Counted from the stretch's first letter, positions 35,041 to 44,279 are shown. The stretch is DNA of 64,000 bases from Streptomyces sp. Go-475 (GCF_003330845.1 NZ_CP026121.1:1054001-1118000), one strand, 5' to 3'. The notes: generated from the sequence alone by a model not told the origin. Numbers and translations are program-made.

Positions 35041-35820
35041 ATGGACACGAACCCCACCTACAGCAGCCTGGTCGCCGTCGGCGACTCCTTCACCGAGGGC
35101 ATGTCGGACCTGCTGCCCGACGGCACCTACCGGGGCTGGGCCGACCTGCTCGCCGCGCGGATGGCGGCCCGTACGCCCGGCTTCCGGTACGCCAACCTCG
35201 CGGTGCGCGGCAAGCTGATCCGGCAGATCGTCGACGAGCAGGTGGACGTCGCGGCGGCCATGGGCGCGGACGTGATCACGCTGGTGGGCGGGCTCAACGA
35301 CACCCTGCGGCCCAAGTGCGACATGGGCCGGGTGCGCGGGTTGCTGGAGGAGGCCGTGGAGAAGCTGGCCCCTTCGTGCCGGCAGCTCGTGCTGATGCGC
35401 AGCCCGGGCCGTCAGGGTCCGGTGCTGGAGCGGTTCCGGCCGCGCATGGAGGAGCTGTTCGCCTGCGTGGACGAGCTGGCGGCGCGGCACGGCGCGATCG
35501 TCGTCGACCTGTACGGCGCGCCGTCGCTCGCCGATCCGCGGCTGTGGGACGTGGACCGGCTGCACCTGACGGCCGAGGGCCACCGCCGGGTCGCCGAGGC
35601 CGTGTGGCAGGAACTCGGTTACGAGCCCGAGGACACCGAGTGGCGCACACCGATGCCGGCGACACTGCCGCCGGGCTGGGTGATGCGGCGGGCGGCGGAC
35701 ATACGGTTCGCCCGGCAGCACCTGCTGCCATGGATCGGCCGCCGTCCGACGGGCCGCTCCTCGGGCGACGGCCTGCCCCCGAAGCGGCCGGAGCTGCTGC
35801 CGTACGAGGACCTCGCGTAG
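35041..35820 (+). CDS. SGNH/GDSL-family hydrolase
   Basis: The 259-residue protein has block I 'VAVGDSFTEGM' (Ser17), block II/III glycine and 'GGLNDTLRP' asparagine, and block V 'DRLHLTAEGHR' with the catalytic Asp/His pair. No signal peptide is seen, so it acts in the cytosol as an esterase or lipase on an unknown ester. The ATG at 35041 is placed by the conserved start. It is followed by purB on the same strand with a separate promoter. Confidence 0.9.
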   Translation: MDTNPTYSSLVAVGDSFTEGMSDLLPDGTYRGWADLLAARMAARTPGFRYANLAVRGKLIRQIVDEQVDVAAAMGADVITLVGGLNDTLRPKCDMGRVRGLLEEAVEKLAPSCRQLVLMRSPGRQGPVLERFRPRMEELFACVDELAARHGAIVVDLYGAPSLADPRLWDVDRLHLTAEGHRRVAEAVWQELGYEPEDTEWRTPMPATLPPGWVMRRAADIRFARQHLLPWIGRRPTGRSSGDGLPPKRPELLPYEDLA

Positions 35821-35898
35821 CCGCAGGTGGGGACGGCTCGGCCGCTCTCGTAGGTTCCGACAAGGACACCCGCGGCGCTGGCCTGCACGAATCGCCAG

Positions 35899-35904
35899 TA
35901 GAAT
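35899..35904 (+). promoter_or_regulatory. Likely -10 box of purB (leaderless start)
   Basis: TAGAAT ends 8 bases before the purB GTG at 35913, and no ribosome binding site is visible. That spacing would place the transcript start at or within two bases of the start codon. No clear -35 hexamer is seen at the normal distance. Confidence 0.4.
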
Positions 35905-35912
35905 CCGTCCAC

Positions 35913-37355
35913 GTGACTTCCGCTCCCGCCAAGCCCCGCATCCCGAACGTCCTCGCCGGACGGTACGCCTCCGCCGAGCTCGCCACGCTCTGGTCGCCCG
36001 AGCAGAAGGTGAAGCTGGAGCGGCAGCTCTGGCTCGCCGTGCTGCGCGCCCAGAAGGACCTCGGGATCGAGGTGCCGGACGCGGCGCTCGCCGACTACGA
36101 GCGCGTGCTCGACACCGTCGACCTGGCCTCCATCGCCGAGCGCGAGAAGGTCACGCGGCACGACGTGAAGGCACGGATCGAGGAGTTCAACGCCCTCGCC
36201 GGGCACGAGCACGTGCACAAGGGCATGACCTCCCGCGACCTCACCGAGAACGTCGAGCAGCTGCAGATCCGGCTGTCGCTGGAGCTGATGCGCGACCGCA
36301 CGGTGGCGGTCCTGGCGCGCCTGGGCAAGCTGGCCGGCGAGTACGGCGAGCTGGTCATGGCCGGCCGCTCGCACAACGTGGCCGCGCAGGCCACCACCCT
36401 CGGCAAGCGTTTCGCGACCGCCACCGACGAACTGCTCGTCGCCTACGGCCGGGTCGAGGAGCTGCTGGGCCGCTACCCGCTGCGCGGTATCAAGGGCCCG
36501 GTCGGCACCGCGCAGGACATGCTGGACCTGCTGGGCGGGGACGCCGCGAAGCTCGCGGACCTGGAGCAGCGGATCGCCGCGCACCTGGGCTTCTCGCAGG
36601 CCTTCACCTCGGTCGGCCAGGTCTACCCGCGCTCGCTGGACTACGAGGTCGTCACCGCGCTGGTGCAGCTGGCGGCGGCGCCGTCGTCGCTGGCGAAGAC
36701 GATCCGGCTGATGGCCGGGCACGAGCTGGTCACGGAGGGCTTCAAGCCCGGCCAGGTCGGCTCCTCCGCCATGCCGCACAAGATGAACACCCGCTCCTGC
36801 GAGCGCGTCAACGGCCTGATGGTCATCCTGCGCGGCTACGCCTCGATGACCGGCGAGCTGGCGGGCGACCAGTGGAACGAGGGCGACGTGTCCTGCTCGG
36901 TGGTGCGCCGGGTCGCGCTGCCGGACGCGTTCTTCGCGCTGGACGGCCTGCTGGAGACGTTCCTGACGGTGCTCGACGAGTTCGGCGCGTTCCCGGCCGT
37001 CGTCGCCCGCGAGCTGGACCGCTACCTGCCGTTCCTCGCCACGACCAAGGTGCTGATGGGCGCCGTGCGCGCGGGCGTCGGCCGGGAGCTCGCGCACGAG
37101 GCGATCAAGGAGAACGCCGTCGCCTCCGCGCTCGCCATGCGCGAGCAGGGCGCCGAGCGCAACGAACTGCTCGACAAGCTGGCCGCCGACGCGCGCATTC
37201 CGCTGGACCGCGCCGAGCTGGACGCGCTGATGGCCGACAAGCTGTCCTTCACCGGTGCCGCGGGCGACCAGGTGGCCGCCGTCGTCGCCCGGGTCGAGGA
37301 GATCGTGAAGCAGCACCCCCAGGCCGCAGGCTACACGCCCGGCGCGATCCTCTGA
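35913..37355 (+). CDS. purB: Adenylosuccinate lyase PurB
   Basis: The 480-residue enzyme removes fumarate from SAICAR and from adenylosuccinate, in purine synthesis and in AMP formation. The fumarate-lyase signature 'GSSAMPHKMN' is at ~283-292, with 'HKGMTSRDLTENVEQ' (~102-116) and 'GRSHNVAAQATTLGKR' (~151-166), where His154 is the probable acid-base residue. The start is GTG 35913, chosen by homology; it may be leaderless. It is full length and cytosolic. Confidence 0.96.
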   Translation: MTSAPAKPRIPNVLAGRYASAELATLWSPEQKVKLERQLWLAVLRAQKDLGIEVPDAALADYERVLDTVDLASIAEREKVTRHDVKARIEEFNALAGHEHVHKGMTSRDLTENVEQLQIRLSLELMRDRTVAVLARLGKLAGEYGELVMAGRSHNVAAQATTLGKRFATATDELLVAYGRVEELLGRYPLRGIKGPVGTAQDMLDLLGGDAAKLADLEQRIAAHLGFSQAFTSVGQVYPRSLDYEVVTALVQLAAAPSSLAKTIRLMAGHELVTEGFKPGQVGSSAMPHKMNTRSCERVNGLMVILRGYASMTGELAGDQWNEGDVSCSVVRRVALPDAFFALDGLLETFLTVLDEFGAFPAVVARELDRYLPFLATTKVLMGAVRAGVGRELAHEAIKENAVASALAMREQGAERNELLDKLAADARIPLDRAELDALMADKLSFTGAAGDQVAAVVARVEEIVKQHPQAAGYTPGAIL

Positions 37356-37368
37356 CGCGCCGCGCGCG

Positions 37369-37914
37369 ATGCCCCGTTTCACGCCCGAGGAGCTGGAGGC
37401 CGCCCGTGACCGTGTCGTGCCGGACGTGGTCGCGGACGGTCTGCGGGTGCTGTTCTGCGGGATCAACCCCGGGCTGATGACGGCAGCGACGGGCCATCAC
37501 TTCGCCCGCCCGGGCAACCGCTTCTGGCCGGTGCTGCACCGCTCCGGGTTCACCCCGCGGCTGCTGAAGCCGTCCGAGCAGCGGGAGCTGCTGGCGTACG
37601 GGCTCGGCATCACCAACGTCGTGGCGCGGGCCACCGCCCGGGCCGACGAGCTGAGCGCGGAGGAGTATCGGGAGGGCGGGCGGCTGCTCGCGCTGAAGGT
37701 GGGACGGCTGCGGCCGCGCTGGCTGGCCGTGGTGGGCGTGACCGCGTACCGGGCCGCGTTCGACGACCGGAAGGCCCAGGTCGGGCCACAGACGCGGACG
37801 ATCGGGGACACGCGCGTGTGGGTGCTGCCCAACCCGAGCGGGCTGAACGCGCACTGGACGGCCGAGACGATGGCCGAGGAGTTCGGGCGGCTGCGGGAAG
37901 CCGCCGGGGGCTGA
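37369..37914 (+). CDS. mug: G/U mismatch-specific DNA glycosylase Mug
   Basis: The 181-residue DNA-repair enzyme has 'LRVLFCGINPGLMTAATGHHFARPGNRFWPVLHRSGFTPRLL', which holds the Mug/TDG catalytic 'GINPG' loop and the 'FARPGNRFW' segment, and the late intercalating 'NPSGLNAHW' motif. It removes uracil or thymine opposite guanine and ethenocytosine, which suits a GC-rich genome prone to deamination. It follows purB by 13 bp and may be co-transcribed. Confidence 0.93.
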   Translation: MPRFTPEELEAARDRVVPDVVADGLRVLFCGINPGLMTAATGHHFARPGNRFWPVLHRSGFTPRLLKPSEQRELLAYGLGITNVVARATARADELSAEEYREGGRLLALKVGRLRPRWLAVVGVTAYRAAFDDRKAQVGPQTRTIGDTRVWVLPNPSGLNAHWTAETMAEEFGRLREAAGG

Positions 37915-37918
37915 TCGC

Positions 37919-38350
37919 TCAGGGCGGGTCGAACTCCGTCACCAGGGCCAGCAGTCGGACCTCCCGCGACGCGTCCCGGTCGGTGACCGCGACGGCGACC
38001 CAGCGGCCGGTGCCCTCCACCTCCCACAGGTGGGCGACGTTCGCGCGCTCGCTCAGCTCGGCCCACGGCCGGGGTATCTCCTCGCGCTCGGTGCGCAGGA
38101 GGACGGTCTGCAGGTTGTAGGGCGGGGTGTCGCCCCAGCGTGAGGCGAGCAACTCGTAGACGGCGTCCCGGTCCTTCTCGAACTGGTCGACCACCACCGC
38201 CCACCGGGCCGGGTCGTCGTCCGCGGCGGCCTCTAATACCGCGACGTGGTGGCCGGGACCCGAGACGCCGACGTCCGACGGGCCGTGCTCCGCCGGAAAG
38301 GGGCGGTAGCACAGCTCGTCGATGAGGGCGATGTGCTGTGCGATGTTCAT
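37919..38350 (-). CDS. Conserved hypothetical protein
   Basis: The 143-residue soluble protein ('MNIAQHIALIDELCYRPFP', 'GHHVAVLEAAADDDPARWAVVVDQFEKDRDAVYELLASRWGDTPPYNLQTVLLRTEREEIPRPWAELSERANVAHLWEVEGTGRWVAVAVTDRD' pattern) has mixed alpha/beta composition. I recognise no catalytic motif and no named family. Codon use and length support a real gene. It converges on mug and is followed, in its own direction, by nothing within mug. Confidence 0.7.
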   Translation of the reverse strand: MNIAQHIALIDELCYRPFPAEHGPSDVGVSGPGHHVAVLEAAADDDPARWAVVVDQFEKDRDAVYELLASRWGDTPPYNLQTVLLRTEREEIPRPWAELSERANVAHLWEVEGTGRWVAVAVTDRDASREVRLLALVTEFDPP

Positions 38351-38405
38351 GGGTCCAGTAAACCCGCCGCCACTGACACTTGGCGGGGCATCAGCCGGGT
38401 CCCGG

Positions 38406-39137
38406 TCAGGCGTCCCGGTGGCGCAGGCGCCAGGCTCCCACCAGCAGGGCGGCGGCCGTCCAGAGCGCGGTCACCGCGAGCCCCGACCACGGCCCGAGGG
38501 TTCCCTCGTACGTCTCGTGGAGGACGAGCTGTCCCGCCTTGTCGGGCAGGAAGTCGGCGACGGTGCCCGTCGCGTCGCCGATCACGAACGACACGACGAG
38601 GATGAACGGGATCATCAGGGACAGCGTGGCCACGCCGCTGCGCAGCAGGGCGGCGAGCCCGGTGGCGAACAGGGCCATCAGCATGAGGTAGACGCCGCAG
38701 CCCACGACACCGCGCACCTGCTCACCGGTGCTGAGCCCGTCGGCCGCCGTGCCGAGCCCGGCCCGCGCCACCAGGAGCGCGGTCAGTGCGGTCACCAGCC
38801 CGACCACCAGGGCCGGTACGGCGATGACGGCCGCCTTGGCCGCGAACCACCGGCCGCGCCGCGGGACCGCCGCCAGCGTGATCCGCAGCGCGCCCGAGTG
38901 GAACTCGGACGACACCGCCATGGCCCCGAAGGCGACGGCCGCGATCTGCCCCGGTATCACGCCGGACAGCGCGATGAACAGCGGGTCGAAGCCCGGGTCC
39001 GAGGTGTCGGAGGCACCGGCGATCGCGGAGAACGCCGTGGTCGCGGCGAACAGGGCCAGCAGCGTGCCCGGCAGCGAGCGGAGCGTGCGGATCTTCAGCC
39101 ACTCGGAGCGGAGTACGGGGGTGAATTCCATGGTCAT
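38406..39137 (-). CDS. ABC-2 type transporter permease
   Basis: The 243-residue membrane protein has about six helices: 'PVLRSEWLKIRTLRSLPGTLLALFAATTAFSAI', 'VIPGQIAAVAFGAMAVSSEFHSGALRITLAAVPRRG' (the typical ABC-2 loop), then helices at ~105-125, ~145-165, ~170-195 and ~215-235. The ATG at 39137 overlaps the stop of the ATPase gene by 4 bases (ATGA). The pair forms a drug or lantibiotic-type exporter. Confidence 0.9.
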   Translation of the reverse strand: MTMEFTPVLRSEWLKIRTLRSLPGTLLALFAATTAFSAIAGASDTSDPGFDPLFIALSGVIPGQIAAVAFGAMAVSSEFHSGALRITLAAVPRRGRWFAAKAAVIAVPALVVGLVTALTALLVARAGLGTAADGLSTGEQVRGVVGCGVYLMLMALFATGLAALLRSGVATLSLMIPFILVVSFVIGDATGTVADFLPDKAGQLVLHETYEGTLGPWSGLAVTALWTAAALLVGAWRLRHRDA

Positions 39138-40054
39138 GCCTCCTGGGGCTGGGCGGCGAACTCGGTCTCGGCGCCGGTGAGGTCGAAGTAGGCCTGCTCC
39201 AACGTGCCCTCTTCGGCGGCGAGTTCCAGGACCGGCACGCCCGCCGCTGAGGTGATGCGACCGATGTCGTCCACGCGCGCGTGGTGCACGGTCCAGTGGC
39301 CGTCCTCGTGTTCCACGGCGTCGTGGCCGTGCCGGGCGAGGACGCCCTTGAGGGCGACAGGGTCGCTCGTGCGGACGCGGACGCGGGGCCGCACGCGCGC
39401 GTGGATGAAGTCCCGCATCGGGGTGTCGGCCAGCAGCCGGCCCCGGCCGAGCACCACGAGGTGGTCGGCGAAGGACGCGGTCTCGTTCATGAGGTGGCTG
39501 GAGACCAGGACCGTGCGGCCCTCGTCCGCGAGCCGGCGCAGCAGCTGCCGGATCCACACGATGCCTTCGGGGTCGAGGCCGTTGGACGGCTCGTCCAGCA
39601 TGACGACCTCGGGCTCGCCCAGCAGGGCGGCGGCGATGCCCAGCCGCTGGCGCATGCCCAGGGAGTAGGTCCGCACGCGGCGGCGGGCCACCGACGCCAG
39701 GCCGGTCTGCTCCAGCACCTCGTCGACCCGGCGGTCCGGGATGCGGTTGCTCGCGGCCAGCACCCGGAGGTGGTCGCGGGCGGTGCGGGAGCCGTGCGCG
39801 GCCTGCGCGTCGAGCAGGGCGCCCACATGGCGCAGGGGTTCGCGCAGGGTCGCGTAGGCGCGGCCGCCGAGCGTGGCGCGGCCGGCCGTCGGGTGGTCGA
39901 GGCCGAGCACGAGCCGCATCGTGGTGGACTTCCCGGCGCCGTTGGGGCCGAGGAAGCCGGTGACGCGGCCGGGCAGCACGCGGAACGTGAGGTCGTCCAC
40001 GGCTCGCCGGCCGCCGAACTCCTTGCTGAGGTTCTGGACGTCGATGCTGGTCAT
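39134..40054 (-). CDS. ABC-2 transporter ATP-binding protein
   Basis: The 306-residue ATPase has Walker A 'GPNGAGKSTT' (~36-45), the signature 'YSLGMRQRLGIAAALLG', Walker B 'VVMLDEPSNGLDPEG' and 'VSSHLMNE'. It has the C-terminal extension seen in DrrA/CcmA-type drug-export ATPases. It is divergent from a histidine kinase/response regulator pair (40163-42010), which may control it in response to membrane or drug stress. Confidence 0.93.
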   Translation of the reverse strand: MTSIDVQNLSKEFGGRRAVDDLTFRVLPGRVTGFLGPNGAGKSTTMRLVLGLDHPTAGRATLGGRAYATLREPLRHVGALLDAQAAHGSRTARDHLRVLAASNRIPDRRVDEVLEQTGLASVARRRVRTYSLGMRQRLGIAAALLGEPEVVMLDEPSNGLDPEGIVWIRQLLRRLADEGRTVLVSSHLMNETASFADHLVVLGRGRLLADTPMRDFIHARVRPRVRVRTSDPVALKGVLARHGHDAVEHEDGHWTVHHARVDDIGRITSAAGVPVLELAAEEGTLEQAYFDLTGAETEFAAQPQEA

Positions 40055-40162
40055 GGCGACAGCGTGACCGTCGGGGCAGGGTCGGGGCCTCCCCCGGCGG
40101 TGGAGATCGTCTCCCCCGTGCGGGGGAGGCTCGTTGTCAGTGGTGGCTGGCACGATGACGCA

Positions 40163-41333
40163 ATGGTCCGCATGCTGCGCCCGTTCGGCCGGGCGGTGAC
40201 GTACAACACGGTGGCTGCATCTCGCGATGGCCATCGTGTGGCCGGCGCTGTGGCTGTTCATCGACGAGGCGTGGTGGACTCCGGTCACCGCGGTCGTGCT
40301 GCTCGGGCTCGCGGGCCTGATCCCCGCAGCGCGGGTCGTGGAGGGGTTCCAGGCCCGGCTGCTGCTGTTCGGCCCCCGGGACGAGCGCGCGAGCAGGGAG
40401 ATCATGGTCTCCCCCTCGGCCACGTGGGCCGACCGGGGACGGACGGTGGTGTGGCTGGAGCTTCGGCTGCTCCTCGGCGCCGTGGTGTCCCACTTCACCT
40501 TCCAGTTGCTGTTCCTCTCGGTGGACCTCGTGTCGATGGCGCTCAGCGGTGAGCGCGCCGGCGGCTCCTGGATTCCCGTGAGGGGCCACCACTGGTGGTA
40601 CGTGCCGCTCGCGCCGCTGCTCGTGGTGCTGACGGCCGCCCTCGTGGTCGGCTCGGGGCACCTCGCCACGAGGCTCGCCCTGCGGCTGCTGGGCCCCTCC
40701 CCCGCCGAGCGGCTCGCCGCGCTGGAGGAGCGCACCGAGCAGCTTCTGGAACGCACGCGGATCGCCCGCGAGTTGCACGACTCCATCGGGCACGCGCTCA
40801 CGGTCGCCGTGGTGCAGGCGGGAGCCGCGCGGGCGGCGGGCGATCCGGCCTTCACCGACCGGGCGCTGGGCGCCATCGAGGAGACCGGCCGGGCCGCCCT
40901 GGAGGACCTGGAGCGCGTCCTCGGCGTCCTGCGCGAGTCGGGGAAACCGGTGAGCGGCAGACCGACCCTCGCGGACGCCGACCGCCTGCTGGAATCCGCG
41001 CGCGCCTCGGGAGCGAAGGTCGACGCCGAGGTGACCGGCCCGGTGGACACCGTGCCCGGGCCGGTCTCCCGGGAGGGCTACCGGATCCTCCAGGAGTCGC
41101 TGACCAACGTGCTGCGGCACGCGGGGGCGGTCCCGGTACGCGTGCGCGTGCGCGTCGCCGACGGCTCTCTCGTCCTCGCGATCCGCAATCCCTGCCCGGC
41201 CGGGACCCCGGGCCCCGGTCGCGGCAGCGGCCTGCGCGGCATACGCGAGCGCGCGGCCCTGCTCGGCGGCCAGGCACACACCGGCCCCGACCAAGGCGAC
41301 TGGCAGGTCCATGTCGAGCTGCCGTTGAGTTGA
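40163..41333 (+). pseudogene. NarL-type sensor histidine kinase with +1 frameshift near the N-terminus
   Basis: The natural start appears to be the ATG at 40163, encoding 'MVRMLRPFGRAVTY'. In that frame the sequence then reads through 'NTVAASRDGH'. In the next frame 'TRWLHLAMAIVWPALWLF' continues as a normal membrane kinase from 40206 on. One extra A in 'TACAACACGG' (about 40205) accounts for this. The remaining frame, with ATG 40227, gives 368 residues with four helices, a HisKA_3 box '[12 protein letters not shown]', an N-box 'NVLRHA' and '[16 protein letters not shown]'. A shortened kinase could still be made from 40227. The response regulator gene follows. Confidence 0.6.
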
Positions 41334-41347
41334 TCTACGCTGGGCCG

Positions 41348-42010
41348 ATGCCGGTCACCGTTCTCCTCGTCGACGACGAACCCCTCGTGCGCGCGGGTCT
41401 GCGGGCCGTGCTGGAGGCGCAGCCCGACATCGAGGTCGTCGGGGAGGCCGCGGACGGTGCGGCGGTGATCCCGCTGGTGCGGCAGCTGCGGCCGGACGTG
41501 GTCGCCATGGACGTCCGGATGCCGCTGCTGGACGGCATCGAGGCCACCCGGGCGCTGCTGCGGACGGTCGACGAGCCGCCGCGGATCCTGGTGGTGACGA
41601 CCTTCGAGAACGACGAGTACGTGTACGAGGCGCTGCGCGCGGGTGCCGACGGGTTTCTGCTGAAGCGGGCCCGGCCGGCCGAGATCGTGCACGCGGTGCG
41701 GCTGATCGCCGAGGGCGAGTCGCTGCTGTTCCCGGCCTCGGTGCGGCAGCTGGCCGCCGCGTACGGCGAGGGCGGCGGGAACCGCGCGGCGCGGGCCGCG
41801 ATGGAGCGGGCCCAGCTGACCGAGCGGGAGGCGGAGGTGCTGCGGCTGATGGCCCGGGGATTGTCGAACGCGGAGATCGCGGCCCGGCTGGTCGTCGGGA
41901 CGGAGACCGTGAAGTCGCACGTCAGCTCCGTGCTGGCGAAGCTGGGCGCCCGGGACCGCACCCAGGCGGTGATCGCCGCGTACGAGTCGGGGTTCGTGGC
42001 GCCGGGCTGA
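41348..42010 (+). CDS. NarL/LuxR-type response regulator
   Basis: The 220-residue protein has a receiver domain ('[19 protein letters not shown]', phospho-acceptor Asp55 in '[13 protein letters not shown]', 'TTFENDEYV', Lys in 'LLKRA') and a C-terminal LuxR HTH ('[48 protein letters not shown]'). It is the partner of the adjacent kinase. If the kinase frameshift is real, its signal input may be altered. Confidence 0.95.
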   Translation: MPVTVLLVDDEPLVRAGLRAVLEAQPDIEVVGEAADGAAVIPLVRQLRPDVVAMDVRMPLLDGIEATRALLRTVDEPPRILVVTTFENDEYVYEALRAGADGFLLKRARPAEIVHAVRLIAEGESLLFPASVRQLAAAYGEGGGNRAARAAMERAQLTEREAEVLRLMARGLSNAEIAARLVVGTETVKSHVSSVLAKLGARDRTQAVIAAYESGFVAPG

Positions 42011-42099
42011 TCGGCGGCGCCGCCGGTCCTGCCCTCGCCGTGGTACGCCGGCCCGAAGTACGATCCGGCCAACACGCGCACGACCTGGGAGGACGGACG

Positions 42100-43254
42100 G
42101 TGGGGCGGCTGACCGGCGGGGATCCCTCGCTGCTGCGCAGGATCAACTCCGCGGTGGTGCTGCACGCGCTGCGTGCCACGGACTGCGCGACGCTGACCGA
42201 GATCACCCGGGTGACGGGGCTCTCCCGGCCGACCGTCGAGGGCGTCGTCGAAGGGCTCATCGAGGCGGGGCTCGTCGTCGAGAAGGCGGCCGAGGAGGGG
42301 GCGGCCCGGCGGCAGGGCCGGCCGGCGCGGCGGTTCCGGTTCCGGGCGGAGGCCGGGCATCTGCTGGGCGTGGAGATCGGTGCGCACCGGGTGGCGGCGC
42401 TGCTGGCCGACCTGGACGGCCGGGTGATCGGTTCCCAGGCCAAGGACGTGGCGGAGACGGCGGGGGCCGACGAGCGGCTGGAGCGGGTGCGGGGGACCGT
42501 CGCCGAGCTGCTGCGGCGGGCCGGGGTCGCACGCGGCTCGCTGCGGGCCGTGGGTGTGGCGACGCCCGGCATCGTCGAGGCGGACGGCACGGTCCGGCTG
42601 GGCACGGCGCTGCCGGGGTGGACGGGGCTGCGGCTGGGCGAGCGGCTGAGCCGGTCCTTCAAGTGCCCGGTGCTGGTCGAGAACGACGCCAACGCGGCGG
42701 TCGTCGCCGAGCACTGGAAGGGCGCGGCCGGCGAGTCGGACGACGTGGTGTTCGTGCTGGCGGGGCTCAGCCCGGGCGCCGGTGCGCTGATCGGGGGGCG
42801 GCTGCACCGGGGCTACGGCGGAGCGGCCGGCGAGATCGGGGCGCTGCACCTGCTGGGCCGGGAGGTGACGCCCGAGAAGCTGTTGTCCACCACGGACGAG
42901 CCCCTGCACCCCCTCGACGAGCAGGCGGTCGCCGAGGTCTTCGCCCGGGCCCGCGAGGGCGACCAGCGGGCCCGCGCCGCCGTGGACCGTTTCATCCAGC
43001 GCCTGGTCCACGACGTGGCGGCCCTCGCCCTCGCGCTCGACCCGGAGCTGGTCGTCATCGGCGGCTGGGCCGCGGGCCTCGACGGCGTCCTCGACCCCCT
43101 CCGCCGAGAACTCGCCCGCTACTGCCTGCGCCCCCCACAGGTGACCCTCTCCCGCCTCGGCGACGCGGCAGTGGCAACAGGCGCCCTACGTCTGGCCCTG
43201 GACCACGTGGAGGAACAACTCTTCACGGTGGAGGGCAGAACAACGCCCCTTTAG
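42100..43254 (+). CDS. ROK-family transcriptional regulator/kinase-like protein
   Basis: The 384-residue protein has an N-terminal winged HTH ('LLRRINSAVVLHALRATDCATLTEITRVTGLSRPTVEGVVEGLIEAGLV', ~10-60). A ROK domain follows with an ATP/sugar site ('GVEIGAHRVAALLADLDG', 'VENDANAAVVAEHW', 'GGLHRGYGGAAGEIGALHL'-type residues). Such proteins (NagC/XylR-like) sense sugars. GTG 42100 is chosen because GGAGGA (42088-42093) precedes it; the longer frame to 42040 adds non-conserved residues. It converges on a GntR gene across a repeat element. Confidence 0.9.
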   Translation: MGRLTGGDPSLLRRINSAVVLHALRATDCATLTEITRVTGLSRPTVEGVVEGLIEAGLVVEKAAEEGAARRQGRPARRFRFRAEAGHLLGVEIGAHRVAALLADLDGRVIGSQAKDVAETAGADERLERVRGTVAELLRRAGVARGSLRAVGVATPGIVEADGTVRLGTALPGWTGLRLGERLSRSFKCPVLVENDANAAVVAEHWKGAAGESDDVVFVLAGLSPGAGALIGGRLHRGYGGAAGEIGALHLLGREVTPEKLLSTTDEPLHPLDEQAVAEVFARAREGDQRARAAVDRFIQRLVHDVAALALALDPELVVIGGWAAGLDGVLDPLRRELARYCLRPPQVTLSRLGDAAVATGALRLALDHVEEQLFTVEGRTTPL

Positions 43255-43330
43255 GGGCGCGGGGCTGTGTCGATCCGCGGCTCCGCCGCGTGGGTGCGAG
43301 AAACCACAACCCACTCACCCCCCACGCGCC
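43253..43330 (+). repeat. Streptomycete intergenic repeat element, copy 1
   Basis: The region begins with AGGGGCGCGGGG (43253-43264), contains the hairpin CGCGGC-TCC-GCCGCG (43276-43290) and runs on to ~43330. This is a widespread family of degenerate intergenic repeats in streptomycetes. A shorter hairpin, GCCCCT-TT-AGGGGC (43245-43258), overlaps its start and the ROK stop codon, so the element may also act as the terminator between the convergent ROK and GntR genes. Confidence 0.65.
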
Positions 43331-43351
43331 ACGCCCCCTACGGCGCCAAGG

Positions 43352-44110
43352 TCAAGACGCCCTCCGCTGCGCCCCGGCATCAATCTCCACGCCCCCCGCA
43401 TCCCCGAAGGTCAACCGGCACGTGTCAGCGCGATACGTGGCAACGGACAGCGCAGCCGTACGCCCGGCCGCGACGAACCGAGTCGTGACGACAAGAACAG
43501 GCGCCCCCGGCAGCCGGTCCAGCTCCTTCGCGTCGTCCGCCCCGGCAGACCCCAGCTCCACCGCGTTCTCCTGCCGCTCCAGCTCCGCCCGCTGCAACTC
43601 GCGCAGCACCGCCCGCGCGCGTGCCGCTCCGGACGGCGCGTCGATCGCGGAGAGCTCCGGCACCGAGGACTGCGGGACGTACAGCAGCTCGGCGGCCACC
43701 GGCCGGCCGGCGGAGACGCGGGAGCGGCGCACGATGTGCACGGGCTCGTCGCCGGTCCCCAGCGCGTCGGCGACGGCCGCGGGCGGCACCGCCGCCGAGC
43801 AGTCGACGGGCTGCCAGGCGTCCTCGGGGCCGCCCGGCCAGGTGTGCGGGCCGGTGCCGAGGGAGACGCCCATGCGGGGCGGCGCGACGGTCGTGCCGAC
43901 GCCGCGGCGGCGCTGCAGCCTGCCTTCCAGTTCGAGCTGCTCCAGGGCCTGGCGGAGCGTGGCGCGGGCGACGCCGAAGCGGGCCGCGAGGTCGCGCTCG
44001 TTGGGCAGGATCTCCCCCACGGAGAACTCCGAGTCGAGCGCTTGACTGAGCACGGTCTTGAGATGCCAGTACTTCGGTTCCGGCACCGATTCCAGCTGCG
44101 TGGTCCCCAC
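43352..44110 (-). CDS. GntR/HutC-family regulator with UTRA domain
   Basis: The 252-residue protein has an N-terminal GntR winged helix ('LSQALDSEFSVGEILPNERDLAARFGVARATLRQALEQLELEGRLQRRRGVGTTV', ~25-75) and a UTRA effector domain (~90-245). This is the DasR/HutC group, which typically senses sugar phosphates. A 14-bp dyad TTGGTCAATACCAA ~97 bp upstream resembles HutC-type operators, so autoregulation is likely. It shares the region with a ROK regulator. Confidence 0.92.
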   Translation of the reverse strand: MGTTQLESVPEPKYWHLKTVLSQALDSEFSVGEILPNERDLAARFGVARATLRQALEQLELEGRLQRRRGVGTTVAPPRMGVSLGTGPHTWPGGPEDAWQPVDCSAAVPPAAVADALGTGDEPVHIVRRSRVSAGRPVAAELLYVPQSSVPELSAIDAPSGAARARAVLRELQRAELERQENAVELGSAGADDAKELDRLPGAPVLVVTTRFVAAGRTAALSVATYRADTCRLTFGDAGGVEIDAGAQRRAS

Positions 44111-44206
44111 CCTGTCCTCCGCAATCGCCGTGGTCGGCGGCTATTTCGCGCCCTTGTTTATTAAAGGTTGTTGCACTTCTCTGCGACCATAAGGCGGCCC
44201 TGATCC

Positions 44207-44220
44207 TTGGTCAATACCAA
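44207..44220. promoter_or_regulatory. HutC/DasR-type operator candidate
   Basis: TTGGTCAATACCAA is a perfect TTGGT...ACCAA dyad. It has the GGTC-ACC spacing of DasR-responsive sites (consensus form TGGTCTAGACCA) but differs at the centre. It lies upstream of the GntR gene and also near the 3' end of the sigma factor gene. Confidence 0.5.
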
Positions 44221-44279
44221 TGGCCGGGAACGTTCACGGGACATGCGTACGACCCCTCGGCCGTACTGCTCCGAGGCGT

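Noticed and set aside
43253..43330. Insertion sequence or MITE
   Set aside because: No transposase, terminal inverted repeats or target duplication can be seen. The core matches a general streptomycete intergenic repeat.
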